Shown piece after piece: positions 17,991-25,959 of a stretch of DNA of 64,000 nt. Under the pieces are notes generated by a model. That model was not told where the DNA came from, ran no database searches, and saw only the letters and a list, made by a program, of their open reading frames with translations. Where the stretch lies: assembly GCA_963828755.1 (NCBI GenBank), contig CAWHFY010000017.1, positions 1 through 64,000 on the forward strand, given 5' to 3'. Made by a program: the position numbers and the translations under genes. The first letter of the stretch is position 1. Each line of letters starts with the position of its first letter. This DNA is from WHSW01 sp963828755 (GTDB taxonomy: Bacteria > Actinomycetota > Thermoleophilia > Solirubrobacterales > 70-9).

Positions 17991-18002
17991 AGGCCTCTAG
18001 GC
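17985..18002. promoter_or_regulatory. 18-bp perfect palindrome before the GntR regulator gene
   Basis: GCCTAGAGGCCTCTAGGC reads the same on both strands. It spans the antiporter stop (17988-17990) and ends 8 nt before the GTG of the GntR-family gene. There is no loop and no ribosome site between it and the start, so an operator for autoregulation of a possibly leaderless gene fits better than a hairpin terminator. GntR regulators bind such palindromes as dimers; binding here is inferred. Confidence 0.6.
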
Positions 18003-18010
18003 TCTCGGCC

Positions 18011-18760
18011 GTGGCTCAGTCCTCGCTGGTCGACGCAACCGAGACGGCGTTACGCGAGCGGCTCGCACCCGGTCGAGCCCGCCCGGGCGACCGGCTTCCG
18101 CCGGAGAAGGAGCTGGCCGAGGGGCTCGGCGTGTCCAGAGGGACCCTGCGGCTTGCGCTGGAACGCCTCGAGAGCAACGGCGAGATCGTTCGCCGCCAGG
18201 GAAGTGGCACGTTCGTGGGCCGGGTCGCGCTCGGTCCCGCGTTCAGCGAGGGCCTCGAGGTGCTCGAGTCCTACACGTCGCTCGCGCGCCGACAGGGCAA
18301 GCGGCTGACGGTCCGGAACCTCCAGGTCGAGCCGGCGCGGACACCTGGCTACGTCGCCGAGGCGCTCGGCCTGCGCCGCGGCACGCGTGCCCTGCTGGTT
18401 CAGCGGACGGTGCTCGCCGACGGAACGGTGGCGGCCCACATGCGCGACATCGTCCACCCGGATGTCGAGCTGCCCCCGCCGGAGCAGGTTCGCGCCGCCG
18501 TGGAGGCCGGGAAGATGGTGCTCGACGTGCTGCTGGAGCAGGGGGTCAAGGTCGCGTTCGCGAGGACCAGCGTGCGCCCGCGCCTGGTCGAACCCGGCGG
18601 GCGCCTGGGCGAGGCGATGGGCGCCACGCGGGTGACGGCGGCCCTCGAGCTCGCGGAGCTCATGCACCTCGCGGACGGCCGCCCGGTCCAGTACTCGATC
18701 GGCGTGTTCGCGCCGGGATCGATCGACCTCCACGTGATCCGCGGCCTGACGCCGACCTGA
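18011..18760 (+). CDS. GntR-family transcriptional regulator (HutC/UTRA type)
   Basis: A 249-aa protein from the GTG at 18011. The N-terminal winged helix (about residues 5-75) has LPPEKELAEGLGVSRGTLRL and ESNGEIVRRQGSGTFVGR, classic GntR. The C-terminal UTRA-type ligand domain (about 95-245) includes GYVAEALGLRRGTRALLVQR and ends DLHVIRGLTPT. An 18-bp palindrome directly upstream is a plausible autoregulatory site. The next gene cluster (malyl-CoA lyase and aminotransferase) lies beyond a 373-bp gap; whether this regulator controls it is unknown, since the palindrome there has a different sequence. Confidence 0.85.
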   Translation: MAQSSLVDATETALRERLAPGRARPGDRLPPEKELAEGLGVSRGTLRLALERLESNGEIVRRQGSGTFVGRVALGPAFSEGLEVLESYTSLARRQGKRLTVRNLQVEPARTPGYVAEALGLRRGTRALLVQRTVLADGTVAAHMRDIVHPDVELPPPEQVRAAVEAGKMVLDVLLEQGVKVAFARTSVRPRLVEPGGRLGEAMGATRVTAALELAELMHLADGRPVQYSIGVFAPGSIDLHVIRGLTPT

Positions 18761-19133
18761 TCAGCTGCGCCCGATCTTCTCCAGAAAAAGGCGAAGGCGG
18801 ACCCCCGCAAGAGCAAGGCTACGCCCGTCCAGGCGTGTGCAGCTCGTGGAGTACGGCGAGTAGTGGATCACGATGACGATCAGCAGCGGACGGCACGCGA
18901 GCACCGCGACATGCCCGACGTGGAGCACGGGCGCGCTCGCGGGCTCATCGGCCGAGTGGGCCGGCCTGATCGGAGCGGCCTGGCGTGAGCGGGGTGATCG
19001 CCTCGCCGCCGACAGGGCGCTGTGTCCTGTCCTTTGTTCCTGCGAAACGTCGACGGGTTCGACGCATGCGACCTCATCTGCCACGGCGATGCTGGCAGTG
19101 GCGGGTACTTCAAGCTCCAGGTTTACGGACCGA
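18761..19133. other. 373-bp gap with no supported gene
   Basis: Open frames on both strands here are short or run as shadows into the malyl-CoA lyase gene. Their translations are Arg/Ser-rich without recognisable motifs. GC is a little lower and in-frame stops occur. It is the downstream side of both flanking genes (GntR on +, malyl-CoA lyase on -), so it needs no promoter. No clear terminator stem was seen. Confidence 0.5.
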
Positions 19134-20207
19134 TCAGGGCCGGGCCGGACGACTCGGCGTCGCCGACGGCGGCCGTTTTGCCATCGCCGAGCTGACCGCA
19201 AACTGCGGCCGGGTGCGGGGCTGAGTGGCCCGCTCCGGCCCCTCGCGCTGCTCGATCTGCTCGAGCTTCGCGAGCAGGTTCTCGGCCATGCGCAGGGAAG
19301 CGGCGTCTATCAGGCGCCCGTTCAGCGACACGGCGCCTTTGCCCTCGGCCGCGGCGGCGTTCATCGCGTCGATGATCGCCCGCGTCTTCTCGACGATGCG
19401 CTCGTCGGGCGTGAAGACCTCGTTCGCGAGCTCAATCTGCGCCGGGTGGATCGCCCATTTGCCCTCGTACCCGAGGGAGGCGGCGCGGCGCGCCGATGAG
19501 AGGTACCCCTCCGGATCGGTGAAGTCCCCGAACGGCCCATCGATCGGGCGCAGCCCGTGCGCTCGGCACGTCACGGCGATCCGGGCCAGCGGGTAGTGCC
19601 ACTGGTCGCCCCAGTGGCACTCGCGCATGCCGTCGCCGTTGGCGTTGGTCAGCACCGAGTACCCCTCGTCGACGCCGCCGATCGAGGTCGTCCGCGCCTG
19701 GATCGAGGCGGCGTAGTCGGCGACCCCGAAGATCATCGCCTCCATCCGCTCCGGGCAGGCGCGGGCGATCTCGTCCACGTTGACCATCCCCGCCGCCGTC
19801 TCGATCAACACCGTGAGCCCGATCTTGCGCCGCAGCCCCACCGCCGGCTCGATCTGCGAAAGCAGAGTCGCGACGAGGTGCACGTCGCCGGCGCCGCTCG
19901 CTTTCGGGATCACGATGGTGTCGATCTCGTCGCCGGCCTGCTCGACCACGTCGACGATGTCGCGGTAGCAGTAGTGCGTGTCGAGGCCGTTGATCCGGAC
20001 CGACACCGAGGGCATGGACCAGTCGAGCTCGCGCAGGGCCTCGATCACGTTGACACGCGCCTGATCCTTGTCGTCGGGAGCGACCGCGTCCTCGAGGTCG
20101 AGCATGACGATGTCGGCGCCCAGCGCGGGCGCCTTCTCGAGCATCTGGACGTTGCTGCCGGGGACGGCGAGCTCGCTGCGGTGAAGCCGTGTCTTCTTCG
20201 GAGTCAT
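19134..20207 (-). CDS. mcl: L-malyl-CoA/beta-methylmalyl-CoA lyase (HpcH/CitE family)
   Basis: A 357-aa aldolase-type lyase that splits malyl-CoA to glyoxylate and acetyl-CoA. The ATG at 20207 gives MTPKKTRLHRSELAVPGSNV, matching the conserved RLHRSELAVPGSN start of MclA/Mcl1 enzymes; a longer read upstream lacks family similarity. Other motifs: VMLDLEDAVAPDDKDQARVN, INGLDTHYCYRDIVDVV, LIETAAGMVNV, FGVADYAASIQART, RPIDGPFGDFTDPEGYLSSA and GYEGKWAIHPAQIELANEVF. These match serine-cycle MclA far better than citrate lyase beta. It diverges from the glyoxylate aminotransferase gene across an operator-like palindrome, as expected for a glyoxylate-producing and glyoxylate-using pair. Confidence 0.9.
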   Translation of the reverse strand: MTPKKTRLHRSELAVPGSNVQMLEKAPALGADIVMLDLEDAVAPDDKDQARVNVIEALRELDWSMPSVSVRINGLDTHYCYRDIVDVVEQAGDEIDTIVIPKASGAGDVHLVATLLSQIEPAVGLRRKIGLTVLIETAAGMVNVDEIARACPERMEAMIFGVADYAASIQARTTSIGGVDEGYSVLTNANGDGMRECHWGDQWHYPLARIAVTCRAHGLRPIDGPFGDFTDPEGYLSSARRAASLGYEGKWAIHPAQIELANEVFTPDERIVEKTRAIIDAMNAAAAEGKGAVSLNGRLIDAASLRMAENLLAKLEQIEQREGPERATQPRTRPQFAVSSAMAKRPPSATPSRPARP

Positions 20208-20252
20208 GCGGGCCAGTGAAACGCCAAACCCACCCGCGATCAAGACGAGATA

Positions 20253-20264
20253 GACAAATTTGTC
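20253..20264. promoter_or_regulatory. Perfect palindrome GACAAATTTGTC in the mcl/aminotransferase divergent promoter
   Basis: A 12-bp perfect inverted repeat lies 46 nt upstream of the mcl ATG (20207) and about 100 nt upstream of the aminotransferase ATG (20364). The sequence around it (20250-20340) is unusually AT-rich for this genome. The element matches 11 of 12 positions of GACAAAATTGTA in front of gmaS (10762-10773). A shared regulator of methylamine capture and glyoxylate metabolism is inferred. Confidence 0.6.
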
Positions 20265-20363
20265 CGCAATATCAGGCGGATTCGATACATAGAGCAAAGC
20301 CGTATGTCAGCGCGAAATCTTCGTTTGCCTTCGAAGACCGTCTGCGCCAAGCTGCCGGACTCC

Positions 20364-21506
20364 ATGGTCGACCCCGCTCCCGTCGCGCCGCTCGACCCGC
20401 CCGCGCGCCTACTCTGCGGGCCCGGGCCGACGAACGTTGCCCCCACCGTCCTCGAGGCGATGCGCAAGCCGATGCTCGGGCATCTCGACCCCGACCTCCA
20501 CGACATTCTGCTCGAGGTGGTGGCCATGCTGCGCCGCGTGTACGGGGCCTCGGACGGGCTGGTGCTGCCGCTGCAGGCGACCGGCACCTCGGGGATGGAG
20601 ACCGGGATCCTGAACCTGGTCGAGCCGGGCGACACGGTGATCGTCGGGGTGTGCGGCTTCTTCGGCCAGAGGATCGCCGAGCAGGCGCGGCGCGCGGGAG
20701 CGGACGTGGTCGAGGTCGAGGCCGGCTGGGGCGAGATCGTCCCCGAGGAGGGATTGCTCGCGGCGCTTGAGCGCACTCCGAGGGCGCGTCTGGTCGCGCT
20801 GGTGCAAGCCGAGACGTCGACTGGGATCGAGCAGCCGATCGCCGGCCTCGCGGACGCGATCGCGCCGAGCGGCGCGCTGCTGATGGTCGACTGCGTGACG
20901 TCGCTGGGCGGGATCCCCGTCGACTTCGACGCGTGGGGAATCGACTACGCCTACTCGTGTACGCAGAAGTGTCTGGCCGCACCGCCGGGAATGTCGCCGA
21001 TCGCAGTCTCCGACCGCGCGCTGGAGCGGATCGCCGCCCGGCGCGAGCCGGTGCCGTTCTCGTTCGACCTCGGCCTGCTCGAGCGCTACTGGGTGACCCG
21101 GCCGGCGACCTATCACCACACGGCGCCGATCCTCCACATCTACGCCCTGCACGAGGCGCTGCGGCTGGCACTCGCCGAGGGGCTCGAGGCCCGCTTCGCG
21201 CGCCACGCCGATGCCGGGGCGCTGCTGCGGGAGGGCGTCGAGGACCTCGGCCTCGAGCTGCTCGCCGACGCCGGGCACCGGCTGGCGCCGCTGACCGCCG
21301 TCCGGCTCGCGGACGGGGTCGACGGCAGGACCGTGCAGACGGAGATGCTGTGGGAGCACGGGATCGAGATCGGCGGCGGGCTCGGACCCCAGGCGCCGCC
21401 GATGTGGCGGATCGGGCTGATGGGCGAAAACGCCACCCGTGCCACGGCCGACCGCGTGCTCGAGGCCCTGGAGACGGCTTGCGCTCCGGCCCCGGTCGCG
21501 GTGTAA
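20364..21506 (+). CDS. sga: Serine/alanine-glyoxylate aminotransferase (class V PLP)
   Basis: About 380 aa. Class V aminotransferase of the AGXT/Sga group, transferring the amino group of serine or alanine to glyoxylate. Motifs: LLCGPGPTNVAPTVLEAM at the N-terminus, QATGTSGMETGILNLVEPGD, VDCVTSLGGIPVDFDAWGID, and the PLP lysine in SCTQKCLAAPPGMSPIAVSD. The ATG at 20364 is preferred over one at 20304, because the 20 codons between have low GC3 unlike the rest of the gene. It diverges from malyl-CoA lyase and is followed 9 nt later by phosphoribulokinase. In the serine cycle this enzyme gives hydroxypyruvate and glycine; alanine as donor is the alternative. Confidence 0.87.
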   Translation: MVDPAPVAPLDPPARLLCGPGPTNVAPTVLEAMRKPMLGHLDPDLHDILLEVVAMLRRVYGASDGLVLPLQATGTSGMETGILNLVEPGDTVIVGVCGFFGQRIAEQARRAGADVVEVEAGWGEIVPEEGLLAALERTPRARLVALVQAETSTGIEQPIAGLADAIAPSGALLMVDCVTSLGGIPVDFDAWGIDYAYSCTQKCLAAPPGMSPIAVSDRALERIAARREPVPFSFDLGLLERYWVTRPATYHHTAPILHIYALHEALRLALAEGLEARFARHADAGALLREGVEDLGLELLADAGHRLAPLTAVRLADGVDGRTVQTEMLWEHGIEIGGGLGPQAPPMWRIGLMGENATRATADRVLEALETACAPAPVAV

Positions 21507-21515
21507 TCACCCCCT

Positions 21516-22439
21516 ATGGCGCGCGCGACGGTCCTCGGCCTCGTCGGCGATTCCGGCGCCGGCAAGACCACGCTGAGCCGCGGGCTCGTTCGGGTGCTAG
21601 GCGACGCCCAGGTCACCCACCTGTCGGCCGACGACTACCACCGCTTCGATCGGGCGCAGCGGGCGGAGCTCGGGATCACGCCGCTGCATCCCGACGCCAA
21701 CCACGTCGACATCCTCACCCAGCACCTCACGCACTTGCGCCGCGGTGAGCCGGTCCTCAAGCCGGTCTACAACCACGTGCACGGAACCTTCGCGCCGCCG
21801 GTCTACCTGCGCGCGTCGCCCTTCCTGATCGCCGAGGGCTTGCTCAACTTCCACACCGAAACGCTGCGCAGCGCCCACGAGATCCGCGTCTTCCTCGCGC
21901 CGCCCGAGGATCTGCGGCGCGCGTGGAAGGTGAAGCGCGACTGCACCCGCCGCGGCTACACGACCAGCGAGGCACTCGCGGAGCTCGACCGGCGCCAGGG
22001 CGACGCCGAGGCCTACATCCGCCCGCAGCGCGCCTGGGCGGACATCGTCGTCGCCTTTCGCCCCGATCACGGCCGGGGCCCCGCGCACCTCGACACGGAC
22101 GTCGTCCTGCGCGACACGCTGCCTCACCCAGACCTGTCGCCGCTGATCGACGGCACGCCGGGCGGCCCGACGCTGATCGAGCGCGAGCACGAGCAGCTCC
22201 TGCGCATCCCGGGCGACCTGTCAGCCGAGCACGCCGAGGCGCTGGAGGAGGCCGTGTGGGACCGGATCAGCTTCGCCGACCACCTGCGCATTCGCCGCCT
22301 CGGCGAGCTCACCGTTGGGACCGACCTCCACCGCTCGGACTCGCTGGCCCTCGTCCAGCTGCTCCTCCTCTACCACCTGGTCCGGGCGCGTGCTTCCGCG
22401 ACCGCGGACGGCGAGCCGGCGCCGGACCCCGCGCTTTAG
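21516..22439 (+). CDS. prk: Phosphoribulokinase (plant/cyanobacterial-like type)
   Basis: A 307-aa P-loop kinase that phosphorylates ribulose 5-phosphate, the Calvin-cycle step before RuBisCO. The Walker A is GLVGDSGAGKTTLSRG at about residues 7-22; LSADDYHRFDRAQRAELGIT and PLHPDANHVDILTQHL follow, then KPVYNHVHGTFAPP. The DDYH and KPxYNH motifs fit the plant/cyanobacterial class rather than the octameric proteobacterial class. The C-terminal ~80 residues extend beyond the kinase core. It is followed 47 nt later by a LysR regulator. No RuBisCO genes are in the window; a uridine-kinase-like activity is the main alternative. Confidence 0.8.
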   Translation: MARATVLGLVGDSGAGKTTLSRGLVRVLGDAQVTHLSADDYHRFDRAQRAELGITPLHPDANHVDILTQHLTHLRRGEPVLKPVYNHVHGTFAPPVYLRASPFLIAEGLLNFHTETLRSAHEIRVFLAPPEDLRRAWKVKRDCTRRGYTTSEALAELDRRQGDAEAYIRPQRAWADIVVAFRPDHGRGPAHLDTDVVLRDTLPHPDLSPLIDGTPGGPTLIEREHEQLLRIPGDLSAEHAEALEEAVWDRISFADHLRIRRLGELTVGTDLHRSDSLALVQLLLLYHLVRARASATADGEPAPDPAL

Positions 22440-22486
22440 ACTCCGCACCGACCCATAGACGGAGATCAATCGGTGGGCCGAACCCG

Positions 22487-23425
22487 ATGGCGATCACCCT
22501 CACCCAGCTGAAGGCGTTTATCACCGTCGTGCGACGAGGCTCGGTGACGGCGGCGGCGACCGAGCTGGTGGTCACGCAGCCGTCGGTCTCGGCCGCGATC
22601 AGCGCGCTCGAGCGCGAGCTGGGCGTGGAACTGACCGAGCGCGCCGGGCGCAATCTGCGCCTGACCGCCGCCGGCGTCGCCTTCGCTCCGTACGCCTCCG
22701 ACGTCCTCGGGCTGCTCGAGCGCGGAGGCCGCGTCGCGCGGGAGGCCGCGTCGGCACAGCCGACCGAGCTGCGCATCACGACGGTCACGACCGCGGGCGA
22801 GCACCTCGCCCCACAGCTCATCCAGGCGTTTCGCGAACGCCACCCCGAACTGGAGATCAGCCTCGACGTTGGCAACCGCGACGAGGTGTTCGCGCGTCTC
22901 ACAGACCACGTGGCCGATGTCGGCATCACCGGCAGGATCCCGGACACCGGCCGGTTGGTGGGGCACGCCTTCGCCGAGAACCCGATCGTGCTGGTAACCG
23001 GGCCTGACGACGAGCTGGCGAAGCGGCGCTGGGTTGCCGTCTCGGAGCTTGCCTCACGCCATTGGATGGTCCGCGAACCGGGGTCTGGCACGCGCGCCTT
23101 GAGCGAGGAGTACCTCGCGGCCAACGGCCTCAACCCGACCGTTCTCACCCTGGGCTCCAACGGGGCGATCAAGCAGGCGGCTCAGGCGGGCCTCGGGGTG
23201 GCGCTGCAGTCGATGGCGGCGGTCGAGCTGGAGCTGGAGCTCGGCCTGCTCGCGACGATCCGCCCCCGCGGGGGCCTGCCCGTCCGCCATTGGCACGTCG
23301 TTCGAACAGCCACCGGCCCCGTGCGCGCGGAGGTTGAAGCGTTCATGGCCTTCTGCGGGTCGCGGGCTTCGAAGGTGGCGCTGGCGCGCCGCCGCGCCTC
23401 GGTCGCCGGGCAGCTGCGCGCGTAG
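22487..23425 (+). CDS. LysR-family transcriptional regulator (CbbR-like)
   Basis: A 312-aa LysR regulator starting MAITLTQLKAFITVVRRGSV. The N-terminal winged helix has TAAATELVVTQPSVSAAISA and ERAGRNLRLTAAGVAFAPYA; the periplasmic-binding-like effector domain spans about 90-295, with ELRITTVTTAGEHLAPQLIQ, PDTGRLVGHAFAENPIVLVT and EPGSGTRALSEEYL. It follows phosphoribulokinase on the same strand, an arrangement seen for CbbR, the Calvin-cycle activator; many LysR proteins look alike, so the CbbR label rests on context. The 47-bp gap shows no obvious T-N11-A box cluster. Confidence 0.85.
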   Translation: MAITLTQLKAFITVVRRGSVTAAATELVVTQPSVSAAISALERELGVELTERAGRNLRLTAAGVAFAPYASDVLGLLERGGRVAREAASAQPTELRITTVTTAGEHLAPQLIQAFRERHPELEISLDVGNRDEVFARLTDHVADVGITGRIPDTGRLVGHAFAENPIVLVTGPDDELAKRRWVAVSELASRHWMVREPGSGTRALSEEYLAANGLNPTVLTLGSNGAIKQAAQAGLGVALQSMAAVELELELGLLATIRPRGGLPVRHWHVVRTATGPVRAEVEAFMAFCGSRASKVALARRRASVAGQLRA

Positions 23426-23528
23426 CCCTAGTGGCAGATCCGCATCGGCAGGAGCGGAACCCTAGTCGCAGTTCGGAGCCAGCCTCAAGACCGAGTCTTT
23501 GGTACCTCCAAGCGTGGACCTGGCCCGG

Positions 23529-23870
23529 CTAGCTCGGCTTGAACGTGAGCGCGTCGTGGACGTAGGCGAGCGCGTCCTCGACCACCGCGGTCAGCGCCTC
23601 ATCGCGACAGCGGCTGATCTCGGTCGGGATCCAGTGGGACTGCAGCGGGGCGCCCGCGGGCGTCTCGACGCAGAGAAACGCAGCCCCGGCGGCCGATTCG
23701 ACCCTGATCGTCGCCCCACCCTCGAGCTCGAACGCACCGGAACGCCGCCCGACGATGCGACCACCACGGTGGGCGAGCACCGCGGCGAGCCGCGCCTCGA
23801 CCTCGCGCACTCGACGGGTGCCGTGGCCGAGATCGGCGGCGGCTTGATCGTCGGGAGCTGGTTCGCTCAC
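23529..23870 (-). CDS. Conserved-looking hypothetical protein, 113 aa
   Basis: A soluble 113-aa protein beginning MSEPAPDDQAAADLGHGTRR. The middle alternates short strands (GGRIVGRRSGAFELEGGATI) and ends with a helical LTAVVEDALAYVHDALTFKP. There are two cysteines and no membrane segment. GC3 and length support a real gene; I do not recognise the family. It stands alone between LysR and a secreted protein on the same strand. Confidence 0.55.
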   Translation of the reverse strand: MSEPAPDDQAAADLGHGTRRVREVEARLAAVLAHRGGRIVGRRSGAFELEGGATIRVESAAGAAFLCVETPAGAPLQSHWIPTEISRCRDEALTAVVEDALAYVHDALTFKPS

Positions 23871-23927
23871 GCTTTCCTATCGGCAGGCTCCCCGAAGGCT
23901 GAAGCCGACTTGACGGAATCGAGGCCG

Positions 23928-23958
23928 CCGGCGCCGCCCGAAACCGGGGCGGCGCCGG
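23928..23958 (-). terminator. Strong hairpin downstream of the secreted protein gene
   Basis: A 12-bp perfect stem (CCGGCGCCGCCC at 23928-23939 with GGGCGGCGCCGG at 23947-23958) and a 7-nt loop lie 13 nt past the stop of the minus-strand gene at 23971. There is no U-tract, as is common for actinobacterial terminators. Confidence 0.7.
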
Positions 23959-23970
23959 TGCCCCGTGCGT

Positions 23971-24963
23971 CTAGTGGCGCAGGCGCAACCGCTTGACGCT
24001 GGTCAGCGTCATCCGGTCGGCGCGCACCGTCTGGCGGACGAAGATCCGCTTCTTACCCGCGAGCTTGCCGCGGTAGCGGTTCTTGACCTTCAGCGAGACC
24101 ACCTTCGCCTTGCCCGAGGCAACCCGGACATGACGACGCGCGGTCAGCTTCGGCCCGTGGCGGGAGACGAGCCCACCGAGGCCGATCTTGCAGGTGCCCT
24201 CGAGCTTCGAGGAACAGCGGACCTTGACTCGGATCCGCTTGCCGTCGAGCGCCGCCGCCCCCGCGACGCCGCTCTTGGCGAGCCCGCTTTCCGTATCCGC
24301 ACCGCCCCCGTTTCCGTTGCCGTGGCCGGTCTGACGGCGGGCGTGGATGTACACGCCGTCGTAGTCGGCACTGCCGCCGGGAATTACGGTCGCCCCGGTG
24401 TCATACCGGGTCGAGATCCGGATCCGATACGAGTCGCCGCGCTTGAGCTGACCTGCGGCGATCTCCACCGGAGCGATTCGCGACCATTCGGGCGCGCCCG
24501 CAACCGGAGCCCGATCGATGATCGTGACCCCCTCGGCCCCGGTCGAGGCCGGGACGATCGAGACCGTGTAGGTGGCCGTGTTGCCGGTGACCGCGAGCAA
24601 CTGGCCCACGTCGCCGCGCCGCGCCATCCCGAAGCGCACCTCGGTGGCGCCCTTGCCGTCGACGCCGTTGTAGACGAACGGCTGCGACTCCCAGGTCCCG
24701 ATCGAGGTCGCTCCGACCCCGGTGAGGCTGCTGATCCTGGTGCTGATATAGCCCGCCTCGGTGCCCGGCGCGCCGACCCCCGACTCGGACTCGTTGGTGA
24801 TCACCGGACAGAGGAGCACTGGCACGCAGAGCCCTTCCGATGACTGTGACCCCGACCAAGCGCTCTCCCCCGGCGCGTAATCGTGGCTCGCCGCACTCGC
24901 GGCCGCGGGAAACGCCGCGATCGCGATGGCCGCGCTGAGGACGGCCCTACTCACTGTGTTCAC
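23971..24963 (-). CDS. Secreted beta-rich protein of unknown function
   Basis: A 330-aa protein. The GTG at 24963 is chosen because GGGAGG lies 7 nt upstream and a signal peptide (AVLSAAIAIAAFPAAASAAS) follows at once. The mature part has four or more cysteines (LCVPVLLCPV near the start; CSSKLEGTCKIG later) and Thr/Ser/Val-rich strand patterns. It closes with a Lys/Arg-rich segment (KVKNRYRGKLAGKKRIFVRQ) resembling the repeated basic tails of Thermoleophilia surface proteins. No catalytic motif is seen. A perfect hairpin follows the stop. Confidence 0.7.
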   Translation of the reverse strand: MNTVSRAVLSAAIAIAAFPAAASAASHDYAPGESAWSGSQSSEGLCVPVLLCPVITNESESGVGAPGTEAGYISTRISSLTGVGATSIGTWESQPFVYNGVDGKGATEVRFGMARRGDVGQLLAVTGNTATYTVSIVPASTGAEGVTIIDRAPVAGAPEWSRIAPVEIAAGQLKRGDSYRIRISTRYDTGATVIPGGSADYDGVYIHARRQTGHGNGNGGGADTESGLAKSGVAGAAALDGKRIRVKVRCSSKLEGTCKIGLGGLVSRHGPKLTARRHVRVASGKAKVVSLKVKNRYRGKLAGKKRIFVRQTVRADRMTLTSVKRLRLRH

Positions 24964-25164
24964 GTCAAACCTCCCGATTCGACTTGCGCCCCTCGAAAGG
25001 GACCCCATAACCCCCGCGTCGAAGGAGCCTCAACGTAAGCTGACTACTCCAAAGCGGTTACTACAGATTCACCTTACGGACAGTTCGGTCAACGGGCGCC
25101 GGTCGGGGTCCCTTGCAACTGGGGCTGCCGGACGCCCGTGCGGCCGCTTGGATAGCCTCGGCCC

Positions 25165-25959
25165 GTGCCCGTGAGCGAACTCGCATCCGTCGACGGCGTA
25201 ATCTCGCCGACCGCCGAGGCGACGATCCCGGTCAAGGACGACGGCCTGTACCGCGGCGACGGGGTGTTCGAGGTGATCCGCCTCTACGGCGGGCGCCCCT
25301 ACGCCCTCGTCCCGCACCTCGACCGGCTCGAGCGCTCGGCAGCGGCGATCTCGCTGCCGGCCCAGCGCTCCGAGCTCGAGCCCGAGATCGAGGCGCTGCT
25401 CGAGGCCGCGGGGCCCGTCGACGCGCAGCTGCGCCTGATCGTCACGAGAGGCGGGCGCCGGATCGCCCTGCTCGAGCCACTCGTCGCGCACACTGAAACC
25501 GTCAGCCTGGCCACGGTCGGATACGCGACCACGCTCATCCTCAACGGCGTCAAGTCGCTCTCGTACGCCGCGAACATGCAGGCGACCCGGATCGCCAAGG
25601 GCGGCGGCGCCGACGAGGCCCTGCTGCTGCGGCCCGACGGAATGGTGCTCGAGGCCCCGACGTCGACGATCTTCTGGGTCTCGGGCGATGAGCTGCGCAC
25701 TCCGGCGCTGCACGTCGGCATCCTCGACTCGATCACCCGGAGCGCGGTGATGGAGGCGCTGCACGTGACCGCAGGGGAGTTCCCGATCGCGGACCTGCTG
25801 GGCGCCTCCGAGGCGTTCCTGGCGTCCACCGTCCGCGAGGTCCAGCCCGTCTCGAGGATCGACTCGGTCAGCTTCGAGCCGGGCCCTCGCGCCGCCGACG
25901 CACGGGACGCCCTGATGCGCGCGGTCGCCGCCGAGCTCGGCACGGAGGCGGTGCGGTGA
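25165..25959 (+). CDS. Aminotransferase class IV (aminodeoxychorismate lyase/branched-chain aminotransferase family)
   Basis: A 264-aa fold-type IV PLP enzyme from the GTG at 25165. DDGLYRGDGVFEVIRLYGGR is the typical N-terminal signature. The PLP lysine is K130 in LNGVKSLSYAANMQATRIAK, followed by GADEALLLRPDGMVLEAPTS and a phosphate-binding GILDSITRSAVMEAL. Size and motifs allow either 4-amino-4-deoxychorismate lyase or D-amino-acid/branched-chain aminotransferase. It overlaps the acyl-CoA dehydrogenase by 4 nt, which hints at amino-acid (branched-chain) catabolism. Confidence 0.82.
   Translation: MPVSELASVDGVISPTAEATIPVKDDGLYRGDGVFEVIRLYGGRPYALVPHLDRLERSAAAISLPAQRSELEPEIEALLEAAGPVDAQLRLIVTRGGRRIALLEPLVAHTETVSLATVGYATTLILNGVKSLSYAANMQATRIAKGGGADEALLLRPDGMVLEAPTSTIFWVSGDELRTPALHVGILDSITRSAVMEALHVTAGEFPIADLLGASEAFLASTVREVQPVSRIDSVSFEPGPRAADARDALMRAVAAELGTEAVR

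Noticed and set aside
17985..18002. Palindrome considered as a terminator of the antiporter gene
   Set aside because: It has no loop, no U-tract and lies at the very start of the next gene; an operator fits better.
18873..19499. Plus-strand open frame after the GntR gene
   Set aside because: Most of it is antisense to malyl-CoA lyase and the rest shows no motif or ribosome site.
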